Part shown: positions 48,611 to 58,430 of the stretch, one piece after another
How positions within the stretch are numbered: position 1 is the stretch's first letter
Layout: each line of letters starts with the position of its first letter
Assembly: GCF_022631235.3 (NCBI RefSeq)
Contig: NZ_CP093310.2
Coordinates: 2,108,001 to 2,172,000, forward strand
Source: Psychrobacter raelei
Lineage (GTDB): Bacteria; Pseudomonadota; Gammaproteobacteria; Pseudomonadales; Moraxellaceae
Direction of reading: 5' to 3'
Length of the DNA: 64,000 nucleotides
Made by a program: the position numbers and the translations under genes
The notes under the pieces: generated by a model
Seen by the model: only the letters and a program-made list of their open reading frames with translations
What the model was told of the DNA's origin: nothing
Databases searched by the model: none

Positions 48611-49357
48611 ATGACTATAAAAACCTTATTTAGCCGAGCCCCAGTCACTGCCTTATTGTTAATAAGCTTCGTTGGCTTATTTGTCATTCAGGTGGCCTCC
48701 GGCGTCGATATTAATGAGCCAAGCCTACCGTCTTTGCTGAAGTGGGGCGCTAATGCCCTACCCTATACCGTAGGCTATGAGCCTTGGCGGTTAATTAGCA
48801 GCGCCTTTTTGCACATCGGCTTGATGCATTTGTTATTTAACTGCTTTGCCATGTACTACTTTGGCCAAGCTGCAGAAGTCAGCTTTGGCTCGATAAAATT
48901 TTTATTACTGTTTTTACTATCGGCCGTGGGTGGCAACTTACTTAATAGCTATGTTACTTGGTGGCAGATATTTTACAATAACGGCGCACCAGGTATATCA
49001 GCAGGTGCTTCAGGCGGCATTATGGGCATAGGCATGGCACTGCTAATGGTTGAGCTGCTCAAAAAAAGCCTACTCAAATTCCCAAGCCATGGCAAAAACC
49101 CTCAGCTAAGAAGCCTGGCGCTGATTATGGGCATTAACCTGATGTATGGTTTTGCGGTACCTGGTATTGATAACGCAGGACATATTGGTGGCGCACTCAC
49201 TGGTGCTGTATTAGCAGTGGGAATCATGGTGGGGTATCGCTACTCGATACTGGGAGATAAACCGTTATTTAAGGCGTTACCTTGGCTGATTTTTGCTATT
49301 ATTACCATTATTTTTTATCAGTTATGGCTAGACTTACATCTACAGATAGGGCTATAG
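48611..49357 (+). CDS. rhomboid family intramembrane serine protease
   Basis: A six- to seven-helix membrane protein of about 248 residues. The catalytic Ser134 is in GASGG and His191 in AGHIGGALTG, the rhomboid dyad. HLLFNCFAMYYFG near residue 73 is the typical helix 2. Rhomboids cleave within membrane helices; the substrate is unknown. ATG chosen at MTIKTLFSRA; a TTG two codons earlier is in frame. It resembles GlpG in fold but lacks GlpG's N-terminal domain. Confidence 0.88.
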   Translation: MTIKTLFSRAPVTALLLISFVGLFVIQVASGVDINEPSLPSLLKWGANALPYTVGYEPWRLISSAFLHIGLMHLLFNCFAMYYFGQAAEVSFGSIKFLLLFLLSAVGGNLLNSYVTWWQIFYNNGAPGISAGASGGIMGIGMALLMVELLKKSLLKFPSHGKNPQLRSLALIMGINLMYGFAVPGIDNAGHIGGALTGAVLAVGIMVGYRYSILGDKPLFKALPWLIFAIITIIFYQLWLDLHLQIGL

Positions 49358-49441
49358 TTAATTTATTATGGCAATCGCGCCAATTTTTTGAATAGCCCTC
49401 TGTACTCCTAGACGACTTTCCTTTATATAAAGAGCCTTGTT

Positions 49442-50233
49442 ATGACAAAGATGACACAAACCGCCCTGAATACTGCTGTGCTAAGTGCCGGTATGATGAT
49501 GCTGGCCACTGCCGCCGCTCAAGCTGCACCTACCACTACGTCCACAGCTTCCAGCGAAAAAATGGGCTTGAGTGTGGGTATTAACCTTCGAGCCGAAAAA
49601 AGCGCCTATGACATGGACAACACCACCTCTGTGCTACCCAGCCTATTTTATGACAATGGTCAAGTCTATGCCCGTGGCAGTCAGTTGGGTGGTTATTTGA
49701 TTAATGATGATGTCAATGAGGTGGCCGGTTTTATTCAGCCAGGTGGCAGTCAGTTTGATCCCGATGATGCTGATGGTGCAATGGCACAATTAGATGAGAG
49801 AAAATGGTCAGGCATGGTAGGTGCCAGCTATATGCGTAAAACACCAGTCGGCGGTTTTCGTGGTCAAATTGCAACAGACGTTACTGGCCGCAGCGAAGGT
49901 ACAGTCGCTCGTCTAACGTACCTTGCCCGCCTAAATCCTGGCAAATGGACCATTTACCCCAGCGCAGGTCTTGAGTGGGTAGATAAAAACTACAATGAAT
50001 ACTACTACGGTATTAGCGAAAAAGAGTCTGCTAAATCAGGGCTAAACCCCTACAAGCCAGACTCAAGCATTAGTCCTTATGTAAGCATTAACGGTACTTA
50101 TGATTTAAATAAAGACTGGGATATTTTTGTCGGTCAAAGCATCAACTATCTAGCAGATGAGCAGCGTGATAGCCCTATGGTAGATGACCGTTTTAACTTC
50201 ACCACCACCGTCGGGGTGATGTACGAGTTTTAA
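49442..50233 (+). CDS. MipA/OmpV-family outer membrane protein
   Basis: A 263-residue outer membrane protein. The signal peptide ends after Ala-Gln-Ala near residue 28. The barrel shows MipA/OmpV motifs: PSLFYDNGQVYARGSQLG near residue 65, WTIYPSAGLEWVDKNYNEYYYG near residue 177 (split here as IYPSAGLEW and YNEYYYG), and a C-terminal Tyr-Glu-Phe strand. MipA tethers the lytic transglycosylase MltA to penicillin-binding proteins in E. coli, but many family members have other roles. Function therefore open. Confidence 0.85.
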   Translation: MTKMTQTALNTAVLSAGMMMLATAAAQAAPTTTSTASSEKMGLSVGINLRAEKSAYDMDNTTSVLPSLFYDNGQVYARGSQLGGYLINDDVNEVAGFIQPGGSQFDPDDADGAMAQLDERKWSGMVGASYMRKTPVGGFRGQIATDVTGRSEGTVARLTYLARLNPGKWTIYPSAGLEWVDKNYNEYYYGISEKESAKSGLNPYKPDSSISPYVSINGTYDLNKDWDIFVGQSINYLADEQRDSPMVDDRFNFTTTVGVMYEF

Positions 50234-50314
50234 TAGTCAATCTTGACAGCAGGTTTAACGCTCAGCGTTTAGTAGATTTTCGCTTACCCCATGCCCACAC
50301 AAAGAGGATTTTAC

Positions 50315-51094
50315 GTGCAACATACTCAGCAACCTATTAGTGATACGACCGATGAGCTTTATTCAGATTATGATGAGAGTTTAAAGTTTAGTATCTCCGA
50401 TATGTGGTCATCCTTTACTGGCAAAGTGAAGGCTGTGTATGGCAAGGCGGCAAACTCTGTCGATGATGAGTTCTCCTTGCCGGTTAGCCAAGATCAGGTC
50501 AATGCGGCACTAAAAAAGTTCGTCACCGATAATGTGAGTCAAATTCTTGAGCTACGGGTGGAGCTGCATGATGATTGGTTTCGTCTGTTTTGTACCATTG
50601 ATGTGGCTGGTGTGTATGCGGAGATTGCCAGTAACTTTGGCTTAGTACATGTTCAAATCGACCGCGATGTGCAGCGCTTTGTGTTCGCCCAGAAGACCAA
50701 TACCGATGTGATCAAGTTAAACTGCGAGTCATTTTTAAAGCGTACAGGCATTAAGTTTGTGATTTGGTTTTATCACAGTGTGCTAAAAAAAGACCCACTT
50801 GGCTTTATTTTAAGTAAGATTAATATTGCTCGCCCAAAAGATAATATCATCTACCTAGATATTAACCGCTGGCTAAAACGCAATAAAAAAATCATCAGCA
50901 CCTTGCACAAGGTTCAAGTCAATTACGGTCTGGTAGAAGAAGAACAGTTAGTACTAAAAACCAAAGTTAACGTCCGCGACTTATTGTCTAACACCAGCTC
51001 TGAGGACATTATCACCCCAGATGATGAGCCTGAGCTGCTCAAAGGCCCCACCAACCCTATCAGTGATGCCATTAGCCCAAGTCAAGAACAGTAA
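50315..51094 (+). CDS. conserved-looking protein of unknown function
   Basis: A protein of about 259 residues without signal peptide or membrane span. The N-terminus is acidic and polar. The body (about residues 50-235) has well-mixed hydrophobic and charged residues and looks folded, with VELHDDWFRLFCTIDVAGVY and IIYLDINRWLKRNKK as prominent segments. A Pro/Ser-rich tail ends it. GTG at 50315 is preferred because AGAGGA lies six bases before it; an ATG eight codons upstream overlaps that site. I recognise no family. It follows the MipA/OmpV gene by about 80 bases on the same strand. Confidence 0.75.
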   Translation: MQHTQQPISDTTDELYSDYDESLKFSISDMWSSFTGKVKAVYGKAANSVDDEFSLPVSQDQVNAALKKFVTDNVSQILELRVELHDDWFRLFCTIDVAGVYAEIASNFGLVHVQIDRDVQRFVFAQKTNTDVIKLNCESFLKRTGIKFVIWFYHSVLKKDPLGFILSKINIARPKDNIIYLDINRWLKRNKKIISTLHKVQVNYGLVEEEQLVLKTKVNVRDLLSNTSSEDIITPDDEPELLKGPTNPISDAISPSQEQ

Positions 51095-51152
51095 GCTTAA
51101 CCCTTGCATTACTGTGGCTGTGATAGTGCCAGATACGCCATAAAGACAAAAC

Positions 51153-51175
51153 AAAGCCCCTAATTAAGGGGCTTT
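51153..51175. terminator. terminator between the unknown gene and fpr
   Basis: AAAGCCCCT and AGGGGCTTT pair around a short AATTA loop. The stem is followed by a T-rich run on the minus strand, so it fits fpr best, though the plus-strand gene also ends here. Confidence 0.7.
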
Positions 51176-51206
51176 GCTGATTAAGGTGAGTGCTAAGCTG
51201 ATATCG

Positions 51207-52031
51207 CTACCAATAATTCTCTACTGCAATGTTACCCACCCCGCGGCGGTTCATCACCAGCCCCATCTGCTTTAAGGTCTCTTTGGTATCCTCCACCATC
51301 TCAGGGTTACCGCATAGCATAACATGCGAGTGTGCCACGCTAAGCTTATGCCCCACAAAGCTTTCAAGCTCACCGTTTAATAGCAGCTCAGGCAGGCGTT
51401 TGCTCAAAGCCCCTGCTACCTCTTCACGAGTCACAATTGGCACAAAGGTCAGCTTGGCAGGATTATTGACCAATCCTCCGAAGTCCTCTTCTAGCTGCTT
51501 AATGCGCTCAATGTATGCCAATTCTTGTTCATTACGGGCACTGTAGGCTAAGATAATATACTCATAATCTTCCCACGTTTTTAAATCTTGTAGCATAGAC
51601 AAAAACGGCGCCAACCCAGTACCGGTAGCCAGTAGCCATAAGTCTTTTGGCAAAGGTTCTTGATAGCGTGCTAACGTTAAAAAACCAAAAGGTGTGGTGT
51701 TCAACAACAGCTCATCGCCTACTTGCAAATGCTGAAGCTGCGATGTAAAAGCCCCTTCTGGAATGACAATTGAGAAAAACTCCAACACCTCATCATAAGG
51801 TGAGGAAACAATAGAATAGGCACGGTAAATATCTTCATTGGGTGCCTCGCTCTCACTGCTGTTATTTTGCAAATGATAGGTTAAGCGGCTTGGATTGACC
51901 CCTAAGCGTACAAATTGACCGGCCGTGAATTTAAAGCTGTTAGGACGGGTAACTGTGAAGCTAAATAAAGTCGGCGTCCAAGTGGTTTTTGAGAGAACCG
52001 TTACGGTTTGAATGTTATCAGAATCACTCAT
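51207..52031 (-). CDS. fpr: ferredoxin-NADP reductase
   Basis: Fpr exchanges electrons between NADPH and ferredoxin or flavodoxin and supports radical enzymes and redox stress response. The FAD-binding RAYSIVSSPYD is near residue 88, and GTGLAPFLSML binds the nucleotide near residue 140. A C-terminal Val-Glu-Asn-Tyr-Trp tail ends the protein, a Trp-ended C-terminus of the bacterial subclass I type. It has 274 residues, slightly long. It lies between the unknown gene and the nuo operon without link to either. Confidence 0.93.
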   Translation of the reverse strand: MSDSDNIQTVTVLSKTTWTPTLFSFTVTRPNSFKFTAGQFVRLGVNPSRLTYHLQNNSSESEAPNEDIYRAYSIVSSPYDEVLEFFSIVIPEGAFTSQLQHLQVGDELLLNTTPFGFLTLARYQEPLPKDLWLLATGTGLAPFLSMLQDLKTWEDYEYIILAYSARNEQELAYIERIKQLEEDFGGLVNNPAKLTFVPIVTREEVAGALSKRLPELLLNGELESFVGHKLSVAHSHVMLCGNPEMVEDTKETLKQMGLVMNRRGVGNIAVENYW

Positions 52032-52074
52032 AATATCTTCTTATTATTAAGACGTTATACCCCTTTTATGGGAA

Positions 52075-52113
52075 CAAAAAAATGCTTGTAGAGCAAATTT
52101 GCCCTACAAGCAT
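52075..52113 (-). terminator. terminator of the nuo operon
   Basis: On the minus strand ATGCTTGTAGGGCA and TGCTCTACAAGCAT pair (one G-T) around AATT and are followed by seven T, about 65 bases beyond nuoN. Confidence 0.9.
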
Positions 52114-52178
52114 ATCATATCATAGCCATTAACTCATCTGATGCAAGCGGCTATCTGCTTCATTATAGCCTAGCGCCA

Positions 52179-53654
52179 TTACCAGATAATAGATTTGGTG
52201 GCCCAAACAATAAAGTCATTCGGTAGAACACCCACATATAACACAATTAGGGTCACTAAAATCACCATAATACCACCCACTTGAATACCCCAGTCGCCCA
52301 GCGCATCAAATTCGATAGTTTTGTTAGGACGCTTGAACAAGGTGAGCATAACGCGTAAGTAGTAGAACAAACCAATGGCACTACCTAAGATAATCATAGC
52401 CGCTAAGAACCACTGATCACCATCGACAGCAGAAACAATCGCGAAGAACTTAGTGATAAAGCCTGCAGTCAATGGAATACCGGCCATAGATAATAGCATA
52501 ACGGTCATTACCCCAGTCAGTACCGGACGACGCCAGAATAGACCTTGATAATGATACAGCTCAGAGGCTTCCCCTGCATCCTTATAAGTACTCGACATTA
52601 GGGTAATTACGCCAAACAGACCCAGTGAAGTCAACGCATATATGGCCATATACATATTGGTGATCGAGTAAGCCCCTGGACCAATACTGACCGCAACAAC
52701 CAACACATAACCCATGTGCGCAATAGAGGAATAACCCAATAAGCGCTTAAGATTGGTCTGGCGTACCGCCAATAAGTTACCAATTAAAATAGACAACGTA
52801 GCGATAACCATCAGCAGCGTATTTACTGTTGGCAATGCTAAGATAGCGCCATCTAGTAAGAAGCGAATGGCCAAAGCCATCATAGCCACTTTGGTCACTG
52901 AAGCTAAGTAAGTGGCTACCGGTGCAGGTGCGCCTTGATACACATCTGAGGTCCAGATATGAAAAGGTGCGGCTGATAGTTTAAAGGCAATACCAAAGGT
53001 CATCATTGCCGCACCTAAAATCATCAAAGGTGACTCAAATACATAAGTTAGTGAGTGAGCAATCTCTTTGAAGTTTAAAGTACCGGTTGAGGCATAAATA
53101 AAGGCCATACCCATAAGTAGCGTGGCTGAAGCCGTGGCAGATAAGACCAAATACTTCAAGCCCGACTCTAATGAACGGCTGCGCATGAAGGCATAAGCCA
53201 ACATACCGTATAAAGGTACTGATAATAGCTCCAAACTCATGAAGAAAGACGCTAAGTTATGCGCAGATACCATCAATAAGGCACCGATGGTCGATAGTAA
53301 CAATAATAAGTACAGCTCTTCTTTATGATCTTTAAAGGTTCTAAAGTACGGATAAGCTAAGGTACAACAGGCCAGTGAGGCTAGGAAAATAAACACCATG
53401 TTGAACTGAGCAAAAGGATCAACCATAAACATACCGCTGATCACAACTTGCTCAGGTACCCCAAACCAGCCCATCATTTGGCCCACTAACACCAGCAGAC
53501 CTGTATTTAGGCCAAGGACGGTTAATGTGCCTGTCAAAAAGTGTGAACGCTTTACCGCAATGGCGATCATTACCACCAATAAGGTGGTGGCAACGATACC
53601 CACAGGGGCAAAGGGCAATAAAACAGGCCAAGCATCTGCTACAAGATTATTCAT
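52179..53654 (-). CDS. nuoN: NADH-quinone oxidoreductase subunit N
   Basis: A proton-pumping antiporter-like subunit of complex I, 491 residues with about 14 transmembrane helices. The pumping-channel motifs are visible: SMELLSVPLYGMLAY near residue 138 with the conserved Glu (seen as LELLSVPLYG), and FKLSAAPFHIWTSDVYQGAP near residue 225 with the conserved Lys. The start codon overlaps the nuoM stop by one base, so the two are translationally coupled. It is the last gene of the operon. Confidence 0.96.
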   Translation of the reverse strand: MNNLVADAWPVLLPFAPVGIVATTLLVVMIAIAVKRSHFLTGTLTVLGLNTGLLVLVGQMMGWFGVPEQVVISGMFMVDPFAQFNMVFIFLASLACCTLAYPYFRTFKDHKEELYLLLLLSTIGALLMVSAHNLASFFMSLELLSVPLYGMLAYAFMRSRSLESGLKYLVLSATASATLLMGMAFIYASTGTLNFKEIAHSLTYVFESPLMILGAAMMTFGIAFKLSAAPFHIWTSDVYQGAPAPVATYLASVTKVAMMALAIRFLLDGAILALPTVNTLLMVIATLSILIGNLLAVRQTNLKRLLGYSSIAHMGYVLVVAVSIGPGAYSITNMYMAIYALTSLGLFGVITLMSSTYKDAGEASELYHYQGLFWRRPVLTGVMTVMLLSMAGIPLTAGFITKFFAIVSAVDGDQWFLAAMIILGSAIGLFYYLRVMLTLFKRPNKTIEFDALGDWGIQVGGIMVILVTLIVLYVGVLPNDFIVWATKSIIW

Positions 53655-55387
53655 TAACGTACCTCCCCTGTGGCAACTGCTGATTGGACTGAATCTATGA
53701 CATCAAAATTCACAACTTCATGATAAGTGTAGGCATTATTAATCCACTGCATGGCATGGCTGGAGGTGTCCAAAACAGGTTGTGGGTATAAGCCCAACCA
53801 CACTAGACCGATTGCCAGTACCAACAGCAAAGTCAGCTCGCGCTTGTTTAAATCATGTAGCTTAACTGATTTGTCAACAGGCACTTCTTCTTCATAACTG
53901 TGATTAATCTTATGGCCTGCAGGCGTGGCTGTCGCATAAGTCGCCTTAGCAAGTTGCGCCTTAGCAGCAACAGACTGAGCGGTTTTTGCTACAGCGGTTT
54001 CAGGTACGGTTTTTTCACCAAATAAAGCACGGTAAATGATAAGTAGTGAATATAAACCTGCCCATACCAAACTAAATGTCGCTAAGACAACAAATACAGG
54101 ATGCTGCTCAAAGGCACCTAACAAAATTAGGATCTCACCGATGAAGTTGCCTGTACCTGGAATACCCAGCAGTGAGGCACAAAAGAACATCAGCAGCGGC
54201 GCGTAGTAGCGGAACTGTCCCCACATACCGCCCATTAAAGGCAGCTCGCGGGTATGTAAACGCTCGTATAACTGACCGGCCATGATAAATAGCGCAGCAG
54301 AAGACAAGCCATGCGCCAACATCTGTACCATCAAGCCTTGTAAGCTGATTAAGGTACCGGCATAAATAGCTAAAATAACAAAGCCCATGTGCGAGACACT
54401 GGTATAAGCCAATAAACGCTTAATATCAGTTTGCATAAAGGCAAGCCAAGCGCCATAGAAGATACCGATGGCCCCTAAGGTCATAGCGATAGGTGCAAAT
54501 TGCTGTGAGGCTTCTGGGAATAATGGCAATACAAAGCGGATCAAACCATAAGCGGCTGTCTTAATTAAGATACCGGCTAAGTCCACAGAACCTGCTGTCG
54601 GTGCCTGAGCATGCGCATCGGGCAACCAGCCATGAAAGGGCATAACAGGCAGCTTAACTGCAAAACCGATAAAGAAGCACAGCATGATGGGATATTCCCA
54701 ACCACCCAGCGGTGTCCCCAACAAGTCATTGTAGTTGAAGCTAAATACGCCGGAGCTGCGGTAGTTCATCAGTACCAATAATAAGATACCAATCAACATA
54801 ATGAGACCAGAAGCTTGGGTGTAAATAAAGAACTTGGTGGCTGCGTATTCTTTGGTCTTACCATTGGTGGCATTGTGGCCCCAGATGGCAATTAGGAAAT
54901 AGATAGGAACTAACATCATCTCCCAGAAGAAGAAGAACAAGAATAAGTCGATGGCCAAAAACACCCCGATTACCCCGCCCAAGCTCCATAACAGGTTCAG
55001 ATGAAAAAAGCCCACGCGGCGTTGAATTTCACCCCATGAACAGCCGACGGCCATGATACCTAGGAAGGCAGTCAGTGAGACCATAAGCAGTGACATACCA
55101 TCAAGCGCTAAGTGGAAGCTGATACCAAATGACTCAATCCAAGGCACACTAAACTCTGCAAACCAAGGCAATTGAGCAGTCGGTGCCAACACTTGCTGGC
55201 TCATACCGGCAAAGGCGCCTTCACGCCATAAAACCAAGCTTAAGCCAAAGGTGATGATCATGCCGATCAAAGCAATCCAGCGTGGCAGACGATTATTAAT
55301 TTTCTCTACTAACCAGCACAGCGTACCCGCAATGAACGGGGTTGCAATCAATGCTGGCAACATCCAAGCTAATTGAAATTCTGTCAT
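53654..55387 (-). CDS. nuoM: NADH-quinone oxidoreductase subunit M with extra loop
   Basis: Second antiporter-like subunit of complex I. FFFFWEMMLVPIYFLI near residue 150 holds the conserved Glu, and VKLPVMPFHGWLPDAHAQAP near residue 243 the conserved Lys. It has 577 residues compared with about 509 in E. coli. The difference is mainly a hydrophilic Ala/Lys/Thr-rich insertion at about residues 457-511, between the penultimate and last transmembrane segments. It begins two bases after nuoL. Confidence 0.95.
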   Translation of the reverse strand: MTEFQLAWMLPALIATPFIAGTLCWLVEKINNRLPRWIALIGMIITFGLSLVLWREGAFAGMSQQVLAPTAQLPWFAEFSVPWIESFGISFHLALDGMSLLMVSLTAFLGIMAVGCSWGEIQRRVGFFHLNLLWSLGGVIGVFLAIDLFLFFFFWEMMLVPIYFLIAIWGHNATNGKTKEYAATKFFIYTQASGLIMLIGILLLVLMNYRSSGVFSFNYNDLLGTPLGGWEYPIMLCFFIGFAVKLPVMPFHGWLPDAHAQAPTAGSVDLAGILIKTAAYGLIRFVLPLFPEASQQFAPIAMTLGAIGIFYGAWLAFMQTDIKRLLAYTSVSHMGFVILAIYAGTLISLQGLMVQMLAHGLSSAALFIMAGQLYERLHTRELPLMGGMWGQFRYYAPLLMFFCASLLGIPGTGNFIGEILILLGAFEQHPVFVVLATFSLVWAGLYSLLIIYRALFGEKTVPETAVAKTAQSVAAKAQLAKATYATATPAGHKINHSYEEEVPVDKSVKLHDLNKRELTLLLVLAIGLVWLGLYPQPVLDTSSHAMQWINNAYTYHEVVNFDVIDSVQSAVATGEVR

Positions 55388-55388
55388 C

Positions 55389-57263
55389 TTAAATCACCGT
55401 CGTCATGACTAGTATCAATAACACTGCCATCCCCAGTCCAAAGCTTGCGGCATATCCTCGAAGTGACCCTGTCTGTGTCATGGCCATCACTTTATTACCT
55501 GCAGAAGCAATTGCTGGTAGGATGTTCCATGTTTTATCAACAGGATCCGCTTTAAGTAATTTACCGATGAATAAAAATGGTTTTACAAATATTAAGTCAT
55601 ATAAAGCATCGAAGCCTAAACCATGGTAGCACCAGTAATAAATAGCGCCGCCTAAGCTTGAAGCTTTGAATTTAGCGAGAAGCTTACCACCATTAACCAC
55701 ATAAAGTAGCACGGCAAGAATAAGGCCTGATGCCATCGCTGCCATGGCAATAAACTCTGCCGTGTGCTTGGCATGCGCGTCACCATTCATCTCTAACACA
55801 TGACCCACGCTTTCAGGCAATACGCCTTGTAGCGGCGGCGTAATTAACGCACCCACTGCGGTCGACAGTACCAGTAATACAATAAGTGGAATCTGATAAG
55901 ACAGACCGGATAGCTTGTGCGCATGAGTCTTTTCTTCACCAAAGAAGGTGAACCAAATCATACGGAAAGTATAAAGTGAGGTTAATAGCGCACCAAATAC
56001 TCCCATGTAGAACAAGACTTGGTTACCTGTGGCATAGCTTTCCCACAAAATGGCCTCTTTTGAATAAAAGCCCACCGTAACCCAAGGAATAGCTGCCAAA
56101 GCGCCGCCACCAATAATGAAGCACCAAAATACCAGTGGAATCTTCTTACGCAGACCGCCCATCTTAAAGATATTTTGCTCGTGGTGAACGGCAGTAATTA
56201 CCGCACCGGCTGACAAGAACAATAAGGCTTTGAAAAAAGCGTGCGTCATCAGGTGAAAAATAGCCCCTTGCCAAGCACCTACGCCCAACGCTAAGAACAT
56301 ATAACCGATCTGACTCATGGTTGAGTAAGCCAAGATACGCTTGATATCAGTCTGTGCCAAAGCACAAAAACCTGCGACTACTAAGGTGATTGCGCCCACA
56401 GCGCCTACCCAATATAGCAGCACGCCTGGTGTTAAGATAAATAGCGGATGTAGACGGGCAATCAGATAAACCCCTGCTGTTACCATGGTCGCTGCGTGGA
56501 TCAGTGCAGAAACTGGCGTCGGACCAGCCATCGCATCAGCAAGCCACGTGTGTAGTGGAATCTGAGCTGACTTACCCATAGCACCGCCCACCAACATCAT
56601 GGTTGCCAGTACTAAAGTTGAGTTGTTGGCGGCGAACATTTGCGGCGCTTGAGTAATAATGTCTTGAATGTTTAAAGTGCCAAACTCACGGAACAATAAA
56701 AACAGACCAAAGGCCAAGAACACGTCACCCACACGAGTTACCGTAAAGGCTTTCATTGCGGCACGGCCATTGGCTCTATTGTCAAAATAAAAGCCAATTA
56801 ATAGGTAAGAACAAATACCCACGCCTTCCCAGCCTAGATACAATAGCAATAAGTTATCTGCTAAGACCAATAACAGCATGCTGGCAACGAATAGGTTCAT
56901 GTAGCTAAAAAAGCGGGCGAAGCCTTGATCACCTTTCATGTACCAAGAGGCAAATAGATGAATCAAAAAGCCCACACCGGTAATAACGCCAGTCATGGTT
57001 AAGGCTAAGCCATCAAAGCTTAAGCCAAAGTTTGGCGCAAAATCACCCACCTGTAGCCAAGTCCATAGCGGAATATTAATGACTGTGCTTGGATCGTTTT
57101 GTGATAAATAGGTGTATGAGGCAATCAGTGCACATAACGCAGATAGCCCCATGCTGCCTACGCCCAACCATTTGGCTGAAACTTCAGGCAAATGATCACG
57201 CATAAATGCCAAAATCAAAAAGCTGATCGCTGGAAAGATAAAGGTTAAAGGGAGTAAGCTCAT
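55389..57263 (-). CDS. nuoL: NADH-quinone oxidoreductase subunit L
   Basis: The largest antiporter-like subunit of complex I, 624 residues with many transmembrane helices and the lateral helix at the C-terminus. LGWEGVGICSYLLIGFYF near residue 145 and SAQIPLHTWLADAMAGPTPV near residue 232 are the conserved channel motifs. It lies four bases after nuoK, in normal operon order K-L-M-N. Confidence 0.96.
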   Translation of the reverse strand: MSLLPLTFIFPAISFLILAFMRDHLPEVSAKWLGVGSMGLSALCALIASYTYLSQNDPSTVINIPLWTWLQVGDFAPNFGLSFDGLALTMTGVITGVGFLIHLFASWYMKGDQGFARFFSYMNLFVASMLLLVLADNLLLLYLGWEGVGICSYLLIGFYFDNRANGRAAMKAFTVTRVGDVFLAFGLFLLFREFGTLNIQDIITQAPQMFAANNSTLVLATMMLVGGAMGKSAQIPLHTWLADAMAGPTPVSALIHAATMVTAGVYLIARLHPLFILTPGVLLYWVGAVGAITLVVAGFCALAQTDIKRILAYSTMSQIGYMFLALGVGAWQGAIFHLMTHAFFKALLFLSAGAVITAVHHEQNIFKMGGLRKKIPLVFWCFIIGGGALAAIPWVTVGFYSKEAILWESYATGNQVLFYMGVFGALLTSLYTFRMIWFTFFGEEKTHAHKLSGLSYQIPLIVLLVLSTAVGALITPPLQGVLPESVGHVLEMNGDAHAKHTAEFIAMAAMASGLILAVLLYVVNGGKLLAKFKASSLGGAIYYWCYHGLGFDALYDLIFVKPFLFIGKLLKADPVDKTWNILPAIASAGNKVMAMTQTGSLRGYAASFGLGMAVLLILVMTTVI

Positions 57264-57267
57264 AGTT

Positions 57268-57726
57268 TTAACCTCTCATCTCGTTGGCCGAATCAACATC
57301 TAAATGACCGCGGCGATGGTAGAACTGCAATAAGATTGCCAGACCCAATGACGCCTCAGCAGCCGCTAATGTTAAGATAAAGATAAACATAATTTGACCG
57401 TCTGCACTTAACCAATGACTGCCCGCGACTATAAACGCCAAACCTGCAGCGCTCATCATAATCTCTAAGCTCATCAGCATAAATAAGAAGTTACGGCGCA
57501 CCATAACACCACATAGGCCAATAGCAAAAATAATGGCGGCCAGTATCAGGCCATGTTCCATAGGAATTGGGCCCAATATGGTGGGATCTGCTGTCGCAAA
57601 TGTGGGCGTGTCTTGTACCGTTTCAACAGGCTTTAGGTGCATCGATTGCACAGATGCCTCTTGGTTTGCAGTGCCGACAGTAGCGCCATCAACAGCGGTT
57701 ACTGATTCAGAGGTTGCAGTTGCCAT
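57268..57726 (-). CDS. nuoK: NADH-quinone oxidoreductase subunit K with N-terminal extension
   Basis: A three-helix proton-channel subunit of complex I. The family core begins at [17 protein letters not shown] (residue 55) and continues through [16 protein letters not shown], holding the conserved Glu, to the C-terminal VDSANEMRG. The protein has 152 residues rather than about 100. The first 54 residues are Ala/Thr/Val/Ser rich. The start is firm: an AGGAGG ribosome binding site is seven bases before the ATG, which overlaps the nuoJ stop by one base, and the internal Met has no binding site. Confidence 0.95.
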   Translation of the reverse strand: MATATSESVTAVDGATVGTANQEASVQSMHLKPVETVQDTPTFATADPTILGPIPMEHGLILAAIIFAIGLCGVMVRRNFLFMLMSLEIMMSAAGLAFIVAGSHWLSADGQIMFIFILTLAAAEASLGLAILLQFYHRRGHLDVDSANEMRG

Positions 57727-58430
57727 TAACGATCCTCCTTATTGTGCAGCTTTGAGCTTACGCCCTGTTGCGCATGAGTCTGTTTAAAGCTTTCGCCATC
57801 AATCTGCTGATATTGATAAGCATCATTCGACTCAGCATACTCTCTTGAAATGCGGCTATTATGGCTCTCATTCTCATCATCCAAGGCTTTTTTGCCCAAA
57901 TGATAAGCGGCAACCAAAGCAGCCAACAATAGCATTGCAGCGACTTCTACCAACAACAGATACTCGGTAAATAAGGCGATACCTACTTGCTTAGCAGAAA
58001 TAGTTTGGGCGCCTATCATGGCTTGAGCCACAGTACCATCAGCATTGTGAACACCATTGCCTAGTGACAGGATATAGCCCAATACTACCGCAATAACGAA
58101 GCTTAATGCTGCCGGCACAGCCCACACATCTGAGGACAACCACAGGCTCTCGCGGGCATCATTTTTGACACCCAAGTTCAACATCATAATGACGAATACG
58201 AACAATACTAAAATTGCGCCCGCATAAACAATAACTTGTAATGCGCCAGCGAAAGGCGCGCCAATGATAAAAAATATACCTGCCAAAGCAAGTAAAGAGA
58301 CAATCATCGACAAAATGGCATGGACAGGATTTGCCAGCATAATCACACGAAGGCTGGCAATAATGGCCACCAAGCCTAAAGCATAAAATCCTACCAATGG
58401 GGTATTATCAAACCAGTGTAGCCAACTCAT
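57726..58430 (-). CDS. nuoJ: NADH-quinone oxidoreductase subunit J with C-terminal tail
   Basis: A membrane-arm subunit of complex I with five transmembrane helices; [24 protein letters not shown] segment occurs near residue 65 ([14 protein letters not shown]). It has 234 residues against about 184 in E. coli. The last ~50 residues are polar, Ser/Asn/Gln/Glu/His rich ([19 protein letters not shown]) and exceed the family core. It overlaps nuoI by four bases at its start. Confidence 0.94.
   Translation of the reverse strand: MSWLHWFDNTPLVGFYALGLVAIIASLRVIMLANPVHAILSMIVSLLALAGIFFIIGAPFAGALQVIVYAGAILVLFVFVIMMLNLGVKNDARESLWLSSDVWAVPAALSFVIAVVLGYILSLGNGVHNADGTVAQAMIGAQTISAKQVGIALFTEYLLLVEVAAMLLLAALVAAYHLGKKALDDENESHNSRISREYAESNDAYQYQQIDGESFKQTHAQQGVSSKLHNKEDR

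Noticed and set aside
57268..57561. Short NuoK starting at the internal MEHGLIL methionine
   Set aside because: No ribosome binding site precedes it, while the upstream ATG has AGGAGG and overlaps the nuoJ stop.
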